A DNA stretch of 64,000 nt, taken from Chryseobacterium jejuense (GTDB taxonomy: Bacteria > Bacteroidota > Bacteroidia > Flavobacteriales > Weeksellaceae). Location of the stretch: the NCBI RefSeq assembly GCF_900100075.1, contig NZ_FNEG01000002.1:496001-560000 (forward strand). Direction: 5' to 3'. The notes below the pieces were generated by a model. It was not told where the DNA came from. It saw only the letters and a program-made list of their open reading frames with translations, and did not search any database. Positions 26,156-34,160 of the stretch are shown piece by piece (position 1 is the first letter of the stretch; each line of letters opens with the position of its first letter). The position numbers and the translations under genes are program-made.

Positions 26156-26317
26156 ATGAAAAAATCAAACATTCAGAAAAAGAAACTTACCAAGAAAGAA
26201 ATGAAATTCATTAATGGAGCAGGCCCAATCTGCCCACGGGTAATTAATTGTACAGACCGAAATACCGGAGAAGAACGATATGGTGTTTATGGAATTCAGG
26301 ATGGACCTTGCTGTTAA
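26156..26317 (+). CDS. GG-leader peptide ending in Cys-Cys, copy 1
   Basis: The 53-residue peptide has a basic leader with KKKLTKKEMKFINGAG and a core starting about residue 22: PICPRVINC, then acidic/polar residues and a C-terminal GIQDGPCC. The leader fits the Bacteroidota bacteriocin-type leader that ends near a Gly-Gly/Gly-Ala site. It is first of three tandem related genes under one -7 box and is followed by 51 bases and the second gene. No modification or export gene is in the window; the product may be a bacteriocin-like or signalling peptide, which is inference. Confidence 0.72.
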   Translation: MKKSNIQKKKLTKKEMKFINGAGPICPRVINCTDRNTGEERYGVYGIQDGPCC

Positions 26318-26368
26318 TACTTTTCAGAAACCTCAACCAAATAATCAAATCCAACTAAAATTGTTCTT

Positions 26369-26536
26369 ATGAAAACAACATTAAAACTTCAGAAAAGGAA
26401 GCTTAAAAAAAGTGAGTTAAAAAAAATTACAGGTAACGGAAGTGATACTTGCTACGACGGATTCTGCCGTATGGGAATAGATGAACCATGGCAACTTGGA
26501 GCTGGAGACCAAAACGGATTCTGTTGCCAACTATAG
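26369..26536 (+). CDS. GG-leader peptide with C-terminal Cys-Cys, copy 2
   Basis: The 55-residue peptide has a leader with KRKLKKSELKKITGNG, matching copies 1 and 3 in the KLxKxExKxI(N/T)G block, and a core with CYDGFCRMGID and a C-terminal QNGFCCQL. Unlike copies 1 and 3 it has two residues after the Cys pair. The leaders align residue by residue while the cores differ in length and order, as expected for precursor paralogues under diversifying selection. It has no cotranscribed partner other than its two neighbours. Confidence 0.72.
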   Translation: MKTTLKLQKRKLKKSELKKITGNGSDTCYDGFCRMGIDEPWQLGAGDQNGFCCQL

Positions 26537-26559
26537 TCAAACTAAACAAATTAAAAGAT

Positions 26560-26718
26560 ATGAAAAAATCAGTCATTCAAAAAAATAAGCTTACGAAAAC
26601 TGAGCTTAAGGAAATCAACGGTGGTGCAGTTAACTGCGCAGAAGGAACTTGTAAACTCAGAGGAGTAAGCCATTTCCTTATCATCGGTCCTAGAGGCAAA
26701 GACGGATACTGCTGTTAA
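26560..26718 (+). CDS. GG-leader peptide ending in Cys-Cys, copy 3
   Basis: The 52-residue peptide starts MKKSVIQKNKLTKTELKEINGG and has the core AVNCAEGTCKLRGVSHFLIIGPRGKDGYCC. The GG is followed by AVNC, the clearest double-glycine site of the three. Start at 26560 is chosen over an upstream in-frame codon that would read into the preceding gene. It begins 24 bases after copy 2 and shares its leader with copy 1 almost completely. A bidirectional terminator in the mutS 3' end closes the unit. Confidence 0.75.
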   Translation: MKKSVIQKNKLTKTELKEINGGAVNCAEGTCKLRGVSHFLIIGPRGKDGYCC

Positions 26719-26742
26719 TCATTCTTCTAATCGTATAAAAAG

Positions 26743-26778
26743 AAAAATGATTGGATTATCCTCCAATCATTTTTTTTA
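26743..26778. terminator. bidirectional terminator overlapping the mutS 3' end
   Basis: AATGATTGGA and TCCAATCATT pair around TTATCC and run into T on the plus strand; the minus strand also has a T tract. The hairpin includes the last mutS codons and its TAA. Confidence 0.8.
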
Positions 26779-29344
26779 TGGCATTGAGCTTCATTAAAGC
26801 TTCAATGGGTGTTAAAGTATTGATATCTATTTTGGTAAGCTCTTCCCTGATATTCTCCAACACCGGATCATCCAGCTGGAAGAAGGAAAGTTGCATGTTT
26901 TCTTCGGTTACCCTTTTGATATTCTCTGAAGCTCCTCCTTCCTGACTTCTGCTCGCCTCAAGGGTTTTTAGGATTTCATTTGCTCTGTTCACCACTTTGG
27001 CAGGCATTCCTGCTAATTTGGCAACATGAATACCGAAACTATGTTCACTGCCACCGGGAACCAATTTTCTCATGAAAATAATATTCCCTTTATTTTCCTG
27101 AATGGAAACGTGGAAATTTTTCACTCTTTCAAAATTCACGGTCATCTCATTCAACTCATGGTAATGCGTAGCAAATAAAGTCTTCGCCTGTGTAACATGT
27201 TGGTGAAGATATTCTGCAATAGCCCATGCAATGGAAACCCCATCATACGTAGAGGTTCCACGGCCAATTTCATCCAAAAGAATAAGGCTTCGTTCTGAAA
27301 TATTATTCAGGATATTGGCAGCTTCATTCATTTCTACCATGAAAGTAGATTCTCCTGCAGAAATATTATCCGTTGCTCCTACCCTTGTAAAGATTTTGTC
27401 CAGCAGTCCGATTTCAGCATGTTTAGCAGGTACAAAACTTCCAATCTGAGCCAAAAGACATACAATAGCCGTCTGACGCAAAATTGCTGATTTACCGGCC
27501 ATGTTAGGCCCTGTTACCATGATGATCTGTTGGGAATCTTTATCCAGGAAGATATCATTCGGAATATATTTTTCTCCTAACGGAAGAGCGTTTTCAATGA
27601 TTGGATGCCTTGCTTCTTTCAGATCAATAGCATAACCGTCATTCAGAATAGGTTTTGTATAGCTTTCTGAAACAGCCAGTTCAGATAATCCTGCAGCAAC
27701 ATCAATCTGCGCAATAATATTAGAGTTCCCCTGAATCTGATCGATATACACCATAGTTTCAGCACATACATTTCTGTACAGCTGAGTTTCCAGAACACTA
27801 ATCTTTTCTTCAGCACCCAGAATCTGGCTTTCATATTCCTTTAGCTCTTCTGTGATATATCGCTCGGCATTCACAAGGGTCTGTTTTCTCAACCAGTCAT
27901 TCGGAACTTTATCTTTATGGGTATTTCGAACTTCAATATAGTATCCGAAAACGTTATTAAAATCAATTTTAAGGCTTGTAATACCTGTTCTTTCAATTTC
28001 TCTCTGGCACATTTCATCCAGGAATCCTCGCCCTTTGCTCTGAAGATTTCTCAATCTGTCCAATTCCTCAGAAACTCCATTCTGAATAACATTTCCTTTG
28101 GCAATACTTACCGGAAGCTCTTCATTCAGATGATTTTGCAGATATTTAATCAGTTCTTCAAGATCAAATAAAGGTTCTAACCAAGCCAGCACGTCTGCAT
28201 GTGGGTGCAATAACGCTTTGATTGTATGAATATTAATCAAACTCTGACGCAGATAACCCAGCTCTTTAGGAGATATTTTCTCTGCAGCCAGTTTTCCCAT
28301 CAGTCGGTCAAGATCGGAAATTGATTTTAGCAGTTGTCCTATTTCATATTTAAGATGATCGTTTTCGTTTAAGAAATCAATAAGAGAAAGCCTTCTGGAA
28401 ATTTCATCTACCGATTTTAAAGGAAGAATAATCCTTCTTCTCAGCAATCTCCCACCCATTGGAGTTGAAGTTTTATCAATAATATCCAGCAATGATTTCC
28501 CTTGTGGGTTACTTGGATAAACAATTTCCAGATTTCTTAAGGTAAAATTATCCATCATCAGATAATCTTCCTGTGGAATAATCTGAAGTTTGGTAATATG
28601 AGAAAGCAGGTTATGGTGTGTATCTTCTACCAGATAGGCAAAAATAGCTCCGGCTGCTGTAATAGCTAATGGAAGAGTCTCCACTCCAAACCCTTTTAAG
28701 GAATTGGTTTTAAAATGATTGGTTAATTTTTCGTAGGCAAAATTATATTGAAAAGCCCAGTCTTCCAGTTTAAAAGCATTCTTATTTTTAATCTGCTCCG
28801 GAAGCTGTACACTTCTCTGGAAAATAATTTCACTCGGATCGAAGGTATTGACAATATGGAGCAGCTTTTCAAGGTTACCCTCGCTTACCAAAAACTCGCC
28901 GGTAGAAATATCTACTAAAGCAATTCCATATTTCTCCTTTTCCTTATGAAGAGAAAGCAGAAAGTTATTTTTCTTGGAATTTAAAACCTGATCATTGAAG
29001 GTTACTCCAGGCGTTACCAGTTCCGTAACTCCTCTTTTTACAATTCCTTTCACCATTTTAGGATCTTCCAGCTGGTCACAAATAGCAACTCTCATTCCGG
29101 CTCTTACCAATTTTGGAAGGTAAGAGTCTATTGAATGATGTGGAAAACCTGCCAGCTCTACACTTCCTTCTCCGTTATTCCTTTTTGTAAGAACAATACC
29201 CAGTATCTGTGAGGTCTTCACGGCATCCTGCCCAAAAGTTTCATAAAAGTCCCCTACTCTGAAAAGTAAAAGCGCATCAGGGTATTTTCCCTTGATGGTA
29301 TTATATTGAGTCATTAGCGGGGTTTCCTTCTTCGATTTTGCCAT
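26756..29344 (-). CDS. mutS: DNA mismatch repair protein MutS
   Basis: The 862-residue ATPase has the mismatch-recognition start MTQYNTIKGKYPDALLLFRVGDFYETF, whose F and E flank the Phe-x-Glu motif, the connector and clamp domains, and the C-terminal ABC ATPase: Walker A TGPNMAGKSAILRQ near residue 615, Walker B LLDEIGRGTSTYDG and HYHELNEM. It binds base-base mismatches and small loops and recruits MutL. It is a single gene facing the peptide cluster. Confidence 0.97.
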   Translation of the reverse strand: MAKSKKETPLMTQYNTIKGKYPDALLLFRVGDFYETFGQDAVKTSQILGIVLTKRNNGEGSVELAGFPHHSIDSYLPKLVRAGMRVAICDQLEDPKMVKGIVKRGVTELVTPGVTFNDQVLNSKKNNFLLSLHKEKEKYGIALVDISTGEFLVSEGNLEKLLHIVNTFDPSEIIFQRSVQLPEQIKNKNAFKLEDWAFQYNFAYEKLTNHFKTNSLKGFGVETLPLAITAAGAIFAYLVEDTHHNLLSHITKLQIIPQEDYLMMDNFTLRNLEIVYPSNPQGKSLLDIIDKTSTPMGGRLLRRRIILPLKSVDEISRRLSLIDFLNENDHLKYEIGQLLKSISDLDRLMGKLAAEKISPKELGYLRQSLINIHTIKALLHPHADVLAWLEPLFDLEELIKYLQNHLNEELPVSIAKGNVIQNGVSEELDRLRNLQSKGRGFLDEMCQREIERTGITSLKIDFNNVFGYYIEVRNTHKDKVPNDWLRKQTLVNAERYITEELKEYESQILGAEEKISVLETQLYRNVCAETMVYIDQIQGNSNIIAQIDVAAGLSELAVSESYTKPILNDGYAIDLKEARHPIIENALPLGEKYIPNDIFLDKDSQQIIMVTGPNMAGKSAILRQTAIVCLLAQIGSFVPAKHAEIGLLDKIFTRVGATDNISAGESTFMVEMNEAANILNNISERSLILLDEIGRGTSTYDGVSIAWAIAEYLHQHVTQAKTLFATHYHELNEMTVNFERVKNFHVSIQENKGNIIFMRKLVPGGSEHSFGIHVAKLAGMPAKVVNRANEILKTLEASRSQEGGASENIKRVTEENMQLSFFQLDDPVLENIREELTKIDINTLTPIEALMKLNAIKKMIGG

Positions 29345-29466
29345 AGTAAAAAATGAGCCCCAAATTTAAAAAAATAAATCCAGGGTTGCAGAATTGTTTC
29401 ATGGTTATGCCTGAATAACTTTTCTCTATCAGGAATTAATCGTATTTTCACCATAAAATCACCTTC

Positions 29467-29997
29467 ATGAAATTTCCTATTTTAGAAACTGAAAGGCTTA
29501 TTCTGCGCCAACTTACCCTTGATGACACCCAAGATTTGTTTGAATATTTCTCTCTGGAAGAAGTGATGGAATATTATGATCTTGAAACCTTCAAATCTCT
29601 TGAAGATGCACAGCAAATTATTCAGCATTTCAATAGTGAATTTGAGAAAGGAAAAGGCTTCCGCTGGGCTTTGCAACTGAAATCTGATGGAAAAGTGATT
29701 GGTACCTGTGGTTATCATAACTGGTACAAAGAACATTTCAAAGCTGAAATTGGATATGAACTTAATCCTCTTTTCTGGAGACAGGCTTATATGAAAGAAG
29801 CCATTCTTCCTATTCTTACTTTCGGTTTTGAAAGCATGAGACTACATCGTGTGGATGCCTTTATTGATCCAGCCAACACTTCCTCCGAAAAACTTCTGAC
29901 TTCTATAAATTTTCAGGAAGAAGGAACGCTTAGAGACTATTTTTTTGAAAAAGGAAAATTTGTGGATGCCAAAATCTTCGGACTGATTAATAGATAG
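29467..29997 (+). CDS. GNAT-family acetyltransferase (RimJ/RimL-like)
   Basis: The 176-residue protein has the RimJ/RimL-type GNAT fold: ETERLILRQLTLDD at the start, VIGTCGYHNWYKE, IGYELNPLFWRQAYMKEA and VDAFIDPANTSSEKLLTSINF, containing the acetyl-CoA-binding strand and helix. It likely acetylates an amino group of a protein or small molecule. It is a single gene; the region after it (29998-30145) holds repeat copy C. Confidence 0.88.
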   Translation: MKFPILETERLILRQLTLDDTQDLFEYFSLEEVMEYYDLETFKSLEDAQQIIQHFNSEFEKGKGFRWALQLKSDGKVIGTCGYHNWYKEHFKAEIGYELNPLFWRQAYMKEAILPILTFGFESMRLHRVDAFIDPANTSSEKLLTSINFQEEGTLRDYFFEKGKFVDAKIFGLINR

Positions 29998-30009
29998 AAT
30001 GCTTTTTAA

Positions 30010-30145
30010 GGCTGGAATAATGAAGCTGGAAGTTTCTATTAGTCTGTGAACTTCTATGCATCATTCTATAAAATAGTTTTAATGGAAAACTTAAACTGAC
30101 TTTTCGGCAAAAATAACTTCCATCTTCCCGCCTCCATCTTCCATC
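30010..30145. repeat. dispersed imperfect palindromic repeat, copy C
   Basis: GAAGCTGGAAGTTTCTATT and TCTGTGAACTTCTATGCAT match copy D nearly base for base; the right end AATAACTTCCATCTTCC pairs imperfectly with the left. Together with copy D it flanks the cupin gene. Confidence 0.7.
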
Positions 30146-31021
30146 TTATCTTTTTCCTAAATGTTTCTCCAAAGCCTCTGAACTTTTCTTGTACGCCCAT
30201 TTTTGTTTATAGTTTATCCATTTAGCTTTAAACAGCTTACGCATAATCTTATCTGTATACCTCATAATAAAGACATGATACAGCATATTGGCAAAAACAT
30301 TCGGTTTATTGGGAAGAGCTCTTAACGATAATGAAAACCCGGGCTCAAGGTACCTGTTAAAGTGCCAGAATGCTCCCGGAATAAAAAGAGCATCACCATG
30401 TTCCATAAAGATTTCATATCCTTTTGCATACTTCAGAGCCGGAAATTTTTCGTAATCAGGATTCTCATAATCTACCTCGTAGATGGTATGAACGGACAAT
30501 GGAACTTTATATAAAAACGGAGACTGTTTCTGATCGAATAACAGAATTCTTTTTTTCCCCTCGAAATGGATATGCATAAAATCACCCAAATCTACATCAT
30601 AATGCATTAATACATGGGCTTCACTTCCCCCAAAGAATAAAGTGGGGAGCCTTTTGAAAAACTTAATTCCCAAATCAGGATACGTGAAGTTTTTAAGCAG
30701 CTCCGGAAGCCTGTCTGTAATAATATAGAAGAAAATCCTAAGATCTGAAGGTTTACTTTTTATCGTATCAATATAATCCTTCATCTTCATATTGGCTACC
30801 GGAGCATCAGAGCTTTTAGCTGCATCAGCTGGTTTATTATCATACAAAGGAACTTCTTGATCCCCTGCTTTTTCACGGATATAGCCAAGATTCCATTTGT
30901 CAAAAGCATCCCAACGGCTCGCAAAATTCTTAATTAAAAGAGGCTTTTGCTTTTTGAAATAATTCTTCTGAAAATCTTCTTTACTGATATCATTGACTAC
31001 ATCTACGTTTTCGAGGATCAT
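30146..31021 (-). CDS. cupin-like (JmjC-type) domain protein
   Basis: The 291-residue protein has a Cupin_8/JmjC-like fold (about 10-245): KPLLIKNFASRWDAFDKW at the start and LMHYDVDLGDFMHIHFEGKKRILLFD in the middle. HYD and the later HGDALFIPGAFWHF provide an H-x-D...H-type iron triad. Relatives are 2-oxoglutarate/Fe(II)-dependent hydroxylases; the substrate is unknown. The basic C-terminus (RYTDKIMRKLFKAKW) may be structural. The gene is bracketed by repeat copies C and D in the same orientation. Confidence 0.85.
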   Translation of the reverse strand: MILENVDVVNDISKEDFQKNYFKKQKPLLIKNFASRWDAFDKWNLGYIREKAGDQEVPLYDNKPADAAKSSDAPVANMKMKDYIDTIKSKPSDLRIFFYIITDRLPELLKNFTYPDLGIKFFKRLPTLFFGGSEAHVLMHYDVDLGDFMHIHFEGKKRILLFDQKQSPFLYKVPLSVHTIYEVDYENPDYEKFPALKYAKGYEIFMEHGDALFIPGAFWHFNRYLEPGFSLSLRALPNKPNVFANMLYHVFIMRYTDKIMRKLFKAKWINYKQKWAYKKSSEALEKHLGKR

Positions 31022-31086
31022 GTATTTTGTATTTAATGCGAAATAAAAATAGTGTTTTTTTGAACACTGCGAAAATTAAGATGAAT

Positions 31087-31227
31087 GAGAGGGAAGCTAG
31101 AAGAAGGAAGCTGGAAGTTACTATTTGTCTGTAAGCTTCTATATGTCATTCCATAAATGATTTTTCTGGAAAGGCTAAATCTACTCTTCGGTTTCAATAC
31201 CTTCCCTATTCCAGCTTCAGACTTCCT
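31087..31227. repeat. dispersed imperfect palindromic repeat, copy D
   Basis: It reads GAGGGAAGCTAGAAG at the left, then AAGCTGGAAGTTACTATT and CTGTAAGCTTCTATATGTCA, and ends CCTATTCCAGCTTCAGACT. It lies between the divergent cupin and bestrophin genes. Confidence 0.7.
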
Positions 31228-31245
31228 ACTTTATTCTGAAAAAAT

Positions 31246-31253
31246 TATATTTG
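31246..31253 (+). promoter_or_regulatory. -7 promoter box of the bestrophin gene
   Basis: TATATTTG matches TAnnTTTG 17 bases before the ATG at 31271 and lies just outside repeat copy D. Confidence 0.5.
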
Positions 31254-31270
31254 TGGTATTAAGCGAATTT

Positions 31271-32149
31271 ATGAGAGCCTACAACACGAAACATTTCATT
31301 AAAATCCTTTTCAGCTTGCATAAAAGTGATACCCTGAAGATCCTTTTCCCAAGCATGATTCTGGTAGGACTATATTCCTGGGGAATCCAGTACCTGGAGG
31401 TGGGATATTTTCATCTTACTACAAAATCGGGAATCAGTAATGTAGGGATGATTCATTCCCTTTTGGGGTTTGTACTCTCTCTTTTATTGGTTTTCAGAAC
31501 CAATACAGCGTATGACAGATGGTGGGAAGGAAGAAAATTATGGGGAAAACTCGTGAATGATACCCGAAACTTCGCCATAAAGATCAATACCATCCTTGGA
31601 GATAACCGTCAGGACGCTGAACAGATTTCAAGATATTTAAAATATTTTCCTCACTTTTTAGCCAAACATCTTTCTAAGGAATCGACCCGACTGGCTTTAG
31701 ATGAAGACTACTCAGAAATTGAAAAATCATTGAAAAATCACGGTCCGAGTGAAATTATCATCCTTTTAAGCCATAAACTGAATCAGCTCAAAAAAGAAGG
31801 CAAGATTTCAGAGATTGAAATGCTGTATTTAGACACTCAGCTTTCAGGGTTTCTGGAGGTATGCGGTGGATGTGAACGAATTAAGAATACACCTATTCCC
31901 TATTCTTATTCGTCATTTATTAAGAAGTTCATCATTCTTTATGTATTCGCTCTTCCTATTGCTTACGTTATTACCATTGGCCTTTTCATGATCCCGCTTA
32001 CGGTATTTGTGTATTATGTACTGATGAGTCTGGAACTAATTGCAGAAGAGATTGAAGATCCTTTCAACAATGACGAGAATGATATTCCAATGGAAACCAT
32101 AGCTCAGAATATTGAGAAGAATGTTCATCAGATTATGAACAAAAAATAA
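31271..32149 (+). CDS. bestrophin-family channel protein
   Basis: The 292-residue protein matches bacterial bestrophin homologues (UPF0187/YneE): membrane segments ILVGLYSWGIQYLEVG, GFVLSLLLVFRTN, IILYVFALPIAYVITIG and MIPLTVFVYYVLMS, with the conserved RTNTAYDRWWEGRKLWG and EIEDPFNNDENDIPM near the end. Bacterial bestrophins form pentameric ion channels. The start at 31271 follows a -7 box; an earlier frame start would place the N-terminus in repeat copy D. It ends in a bidirectional terminator. Confidence 0.9.
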   Translation: MRAYNTKHFIKILFSLHKSDTLKILFPSMILVGLYSWGIQYLEVGYFHLTTKSGISNVGMIHSLLGFVLSLLLVFRTNTAYDRWWEGRKLWGKLVNDTRNFAIKINTILGDNRQDAEQISRYLKYFPHFLAKHLSKESTRLALDEDYSEIEKSLKNHGPSEIIILLSHKLNQLKKEGKISEIEMLYLDTQLSGFLEVCGGCERIKNTPIPYSYSSFIKKFIILYVFALPIAYVITIGLFMIPLTVFVYYVLMSLELIAEEIEDPFNNDENDIPMETIAQNIEKNVHQIMNKK

Positions 32150-32181
32150 GAAATCAACCTTTTAAAGGTTGATTTCTTTTA
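32146..32181. terminator. bidirectional terminator between convergent genes
   Basis: AAGAAATCAACCTT and AAGGTTGATTTCTT form a 14-bp stem with a TTA loop. It overlaps the stops of both the bestrophin gene and the secreted-protein gene. Confidence 0.88.
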
Positions 32182-32761
32182 ATTCTCCATCCTGTTTGAT
32201 CTCTACAAACTTACTTTCTCTATTGCCGGCATCATAGCCATAGAAAAAGGTTGAATAAATTGGTGAAGAATACAGATATCCTCCCAATCCATTATAAGTA
32301 TCTGTTGTTCCGGTCTGTTGCTGATAGCTTCCTGTTGCCGTAAAATTCACGATAGTTTCAAGATAATATTTTCCAGGTTTCAGTTTTTCAAATTTAAATC
32401 TCCCGTGGTCATCTGTTAAAGCTTCTACTCTATACTTAAAAGCTTCTTCAGACATATAAACTGTTGTCTTTTTGTTTTCATACTTCTTCCTCATATTATA
32501 AAACTCTTCAAAATAAGGAGTCACCGGAAAAAGCATGATCACCGTTCCTTTCGGAGCATAATGTTTCTGTCCAAGCAGAGGTTTAATTCCCCAATTATTT
32601 TTTTGTTTGGTAGAGGCTACTCCCTCAATGGTTGAATTTCCGAAGGCAAGCATATCCCGAGCCATTTTTTTATCAAAGAAAGCTTGCGGATAGTAGGTGT
32701 TCTGTGCCTGTGTATGCCAAAAAGAAAACATCAGTATAAATAAAGTAAATAATTTTTTCAT
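32162..32761 (-). CDS. secreted protein with carboxypeptidase-regulatory-like domain
   Basis: The 199-residue protein has a signal peptide (MKKLFTLFILMFSFWHTQAQ). Its C-terminal half contains VEALTDDHGRFKFEKLKPGKYYLETIV, the typical transthyretin-like / SdrD-type module that often occurs in Bacteroidota surface proteins; the rest is Tyr- and Gly-rich. It is probably outer-surface or periplasmic. The start at 32761 is supported by a -7 box 16 bases upstream on the minus strand. It is divergent from the YwqK-like gene. Confidence 0.75.
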   Translation of the reverse strand: MKKLFTLFILMFSFWHTQAQNTYYPQAFFDKKMARDMLAFGNSTIEGVASTKQKNNWGIKPLLGQKHYAPKGTVIMLFPVTPYFEEFYNMRKKYENKKTTVYMSEEAFKYRVEALTDDHGRFKFEKLKPGKYYLETIVNFTATGSYQQQTGTTDTYNGLGGYLYSSPIYSTFFYGYDAGNRESKFVEIKQDGELKEINL

Positions 32762-32776
32762 AGTATATTTTTGAAT

Positions 32777-32784
32777 CAAATATA
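32777..32784 (-). promoter_or_regulatory. -7 promoter box of the secreted-protein gene
   Basis: On the minus strand the sequence reads TATATTTG, 15 bases before the start at 32761. Confidence 0.5.
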
Positions 32785-32794
32785 AGTATTTTAC

Positions 32795-32802
32795 TATTTT
32801 TG
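32795..32802 (+). promoter_or_regulatory. -7 promoter box of the YwqK-like gene
   Basis: TATTTTTG matches TAnnTTTG, 14 bases before the start at 32817. It is 10 bases from the divergent minus-strand box. Confidence 0.5.
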
Positions 32803-32816
32803 AAATAAAAATAGCT

Positions 32817-33437
32817 ATGAAATACATTTTTCTATTGTTTTTTTCTTTTTCCACCATGGGTCTTGCACAGAAACCTTGTGGATATAAAGACGGATTGCAG
32901 GAAGGAAACTGCAAGGAGTTCTATGACAACGGACAGGTAAAAAATATGGTTGAATGGAAGAAAGGGAAAAAAGAAGGGGATGCTATTTTTTATCATGATA
33001 ATGGAAAAGTAAATGCAAAAGGTGAGTTCAAGAAAGATTTCAAAGTAAAAGAATGGATTTACTATGATAAAAATGGCGCTCTTACCGCTAAAGAACTCTA
33101 TAGAAACGGTGATAAAAATGTTTATGACAACAGCTTTACAGCCACTTTTTATTCTCCAAAAGGAGTTGCCGAAGAAGTTTCCAACTACAAATTTGCAAAA
33201 CTGCATGGAGAAACCAAACTCTTTCATGAAGATGGAAAATCAGTAAAGCAGACCGGAACTTATGATAATGGACTTGCCACCGGAAAATGGAAAGCATTTT
33301 ATCCCTCAGGCAAAGTACAACGTGAAACGGAATTCGTTAATGATAAGTGGAATGGCAACAGAATTCATTACCGTGAAGACGGAAGCATTGAAAAAACAGA
33401 GGTCTATAAAGACGGAAAATTAATCTCAACAAAATAA
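32817..33437 (+). CDS. YwqK/MORN-repeat family protein
   Basis: The 206-residue protein has a signal peptide (MKYIFLLFFSFSTMGLAQ) and about six MORN-like repeats of the form YxxGxxxGxxxxxYxxGxxxxxxxY, for example KEFYDNGQVKNMVEWKKGKKEG and YHDNGKVNAKGEFKK, ending FVNDKWNGNRIHYREDGSI. Databases often call these toxin-antitoxin YwqK antitoxins, but the signal peptide makes an envelope role more likely here. No toxin gene is adjacent. The RNA methyltransferase gene follows after 5 bases. Confidence 0.85.
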   Translation: MKYIFLLFFSFSTMGLAQKPCGYKDGLQEGNCKEFYDNGQVKNMVEWKKGKKEGDAIFYHDNGKVNAKGEFKKDFKVKEWIYYDKNGALTAKELYRNGDKNVYDNSFTATFYSPKGVAEEVSNYKFAKLHGETKLFHEDGKSVKQTGTYDNGLATGKWKAFYPSGKVQRETEFVNDKWNGNRIHYREDGSIEKTEVYKDGKLISTK

Positions 33438-33442
33438 TACAA

Positions 33443-33973
33443 TTGGTACAGAAACTAAAACTGGAGGAACTAAACAGAATAGATGTAGAAACATTTAAGA
33501 ACGTTGAAAAAATTCCGTTGGTCATCATTTTAGATAATATCAGAAGCATGCACAATGTAGGTGCAGCCTTCAGAACGGCAGATGCCTTTTTAATTGAAAA
33601 AATAATCCTTTGCGGAATTACTCCGCAACCGCCTCACCGTGAGATTCACAAAGCAGCATTAGGAGCTACAGAAAGTGTAGACTGGTCTCATGAAGAAGAC
33701 ACCAACAACGCTATTTCAGACTTGAAAAGCAAAGGATACGAAATCATAGGAATTGAACAAACCACCGGTAGTCAAATGATTACAGATTTCACGATTGATA
33801 AGTCTAAAAAATATGCTTTAATTTTAGGAAATGAAGTGGAAGGAATCAGTGATGAGGTACTGCCTAATGTGGATGTATTCTTAGAGATTCCGCAACTTGG
33901 AACCAAGCATTCTCTTAATGTAAGTGTATGTGGTGGAATTGTGATGTGGGAGTTTGCAAAGGCCCTAAAATAA
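33443..33973 (+). CDS. SPOUT-family RNA methyltransferase (TrmH-like)
   Basis: The 176-residue enzyme has the SPOUT knot motifs SMHNVGAAFRTADAF, GNEVEGISDEVLP and TKHSLNVSVCGGIVMWEF. It transfers a methyl group from S-adenosylmethionine to the 2'-OH of a ribose in tRNA or rRNA. The only usable start is TTG at 33443, encoding a protein beginning VQKLKLEELNRI; there is no in-frame ATG before the first motif. The start follows the YwqK stop by 5 bases, suggesting coupling. The target RNA is not identifiable. Confidence 0.9.
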   Translation: MVQKLKLEELNRIDVETFKNVEKIPLVIILDNIRSMHNVGAAFRTADAFLIEKIILCGITPQPPHREIHKAALGATESVDWSHEEDTNNAISDLKSKGYEIIGIEQTTGSQMITDFTIDKSKKYALILGNEVEGISDEVLPNVDVFLEIPQLGTKHSLNVSVCGGIVMWEFAKALK

Positions 33974-33975
33974 AA

Positions 33976-34009
33976 AAACTGCATATGTCATTAGTAGACA
34001 GTGCAGTTT
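33976..34009 (+). terminator. possible terminator hairpin
   Basis: AAACTGCA and TGCAGTTT pair around a loop with an inner TGTC/GACA stem, but there is no T-run. Confidence 0.35.
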
Positions 34010-34160
34010 GAAATAAATCTAATAAAAAGTAAAAATGAAAGGCGACAAAGGTACTTTTTTTTTCCTTACAAACAAATTTTAACGGCATTTTTTTTGTTTC
34101 AACTTAAAAAAAGTCGGGTTTTCAGAAAAAGTTTCGTTTAATTTTTTATAAATTAGCACA

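Noticed and set aside
26156..26718. CRISPR-like or short tandem repeat reading of the three-peptide region
   Set aside because: The similarity follows coding frames and leader residues, not regularly spaced DNA repeats.
32817..33437. Toxin-antitoxin interpretation of the YwqK-like protein
   Set aside because: It has a signal peptide and no toxin gene next to it.
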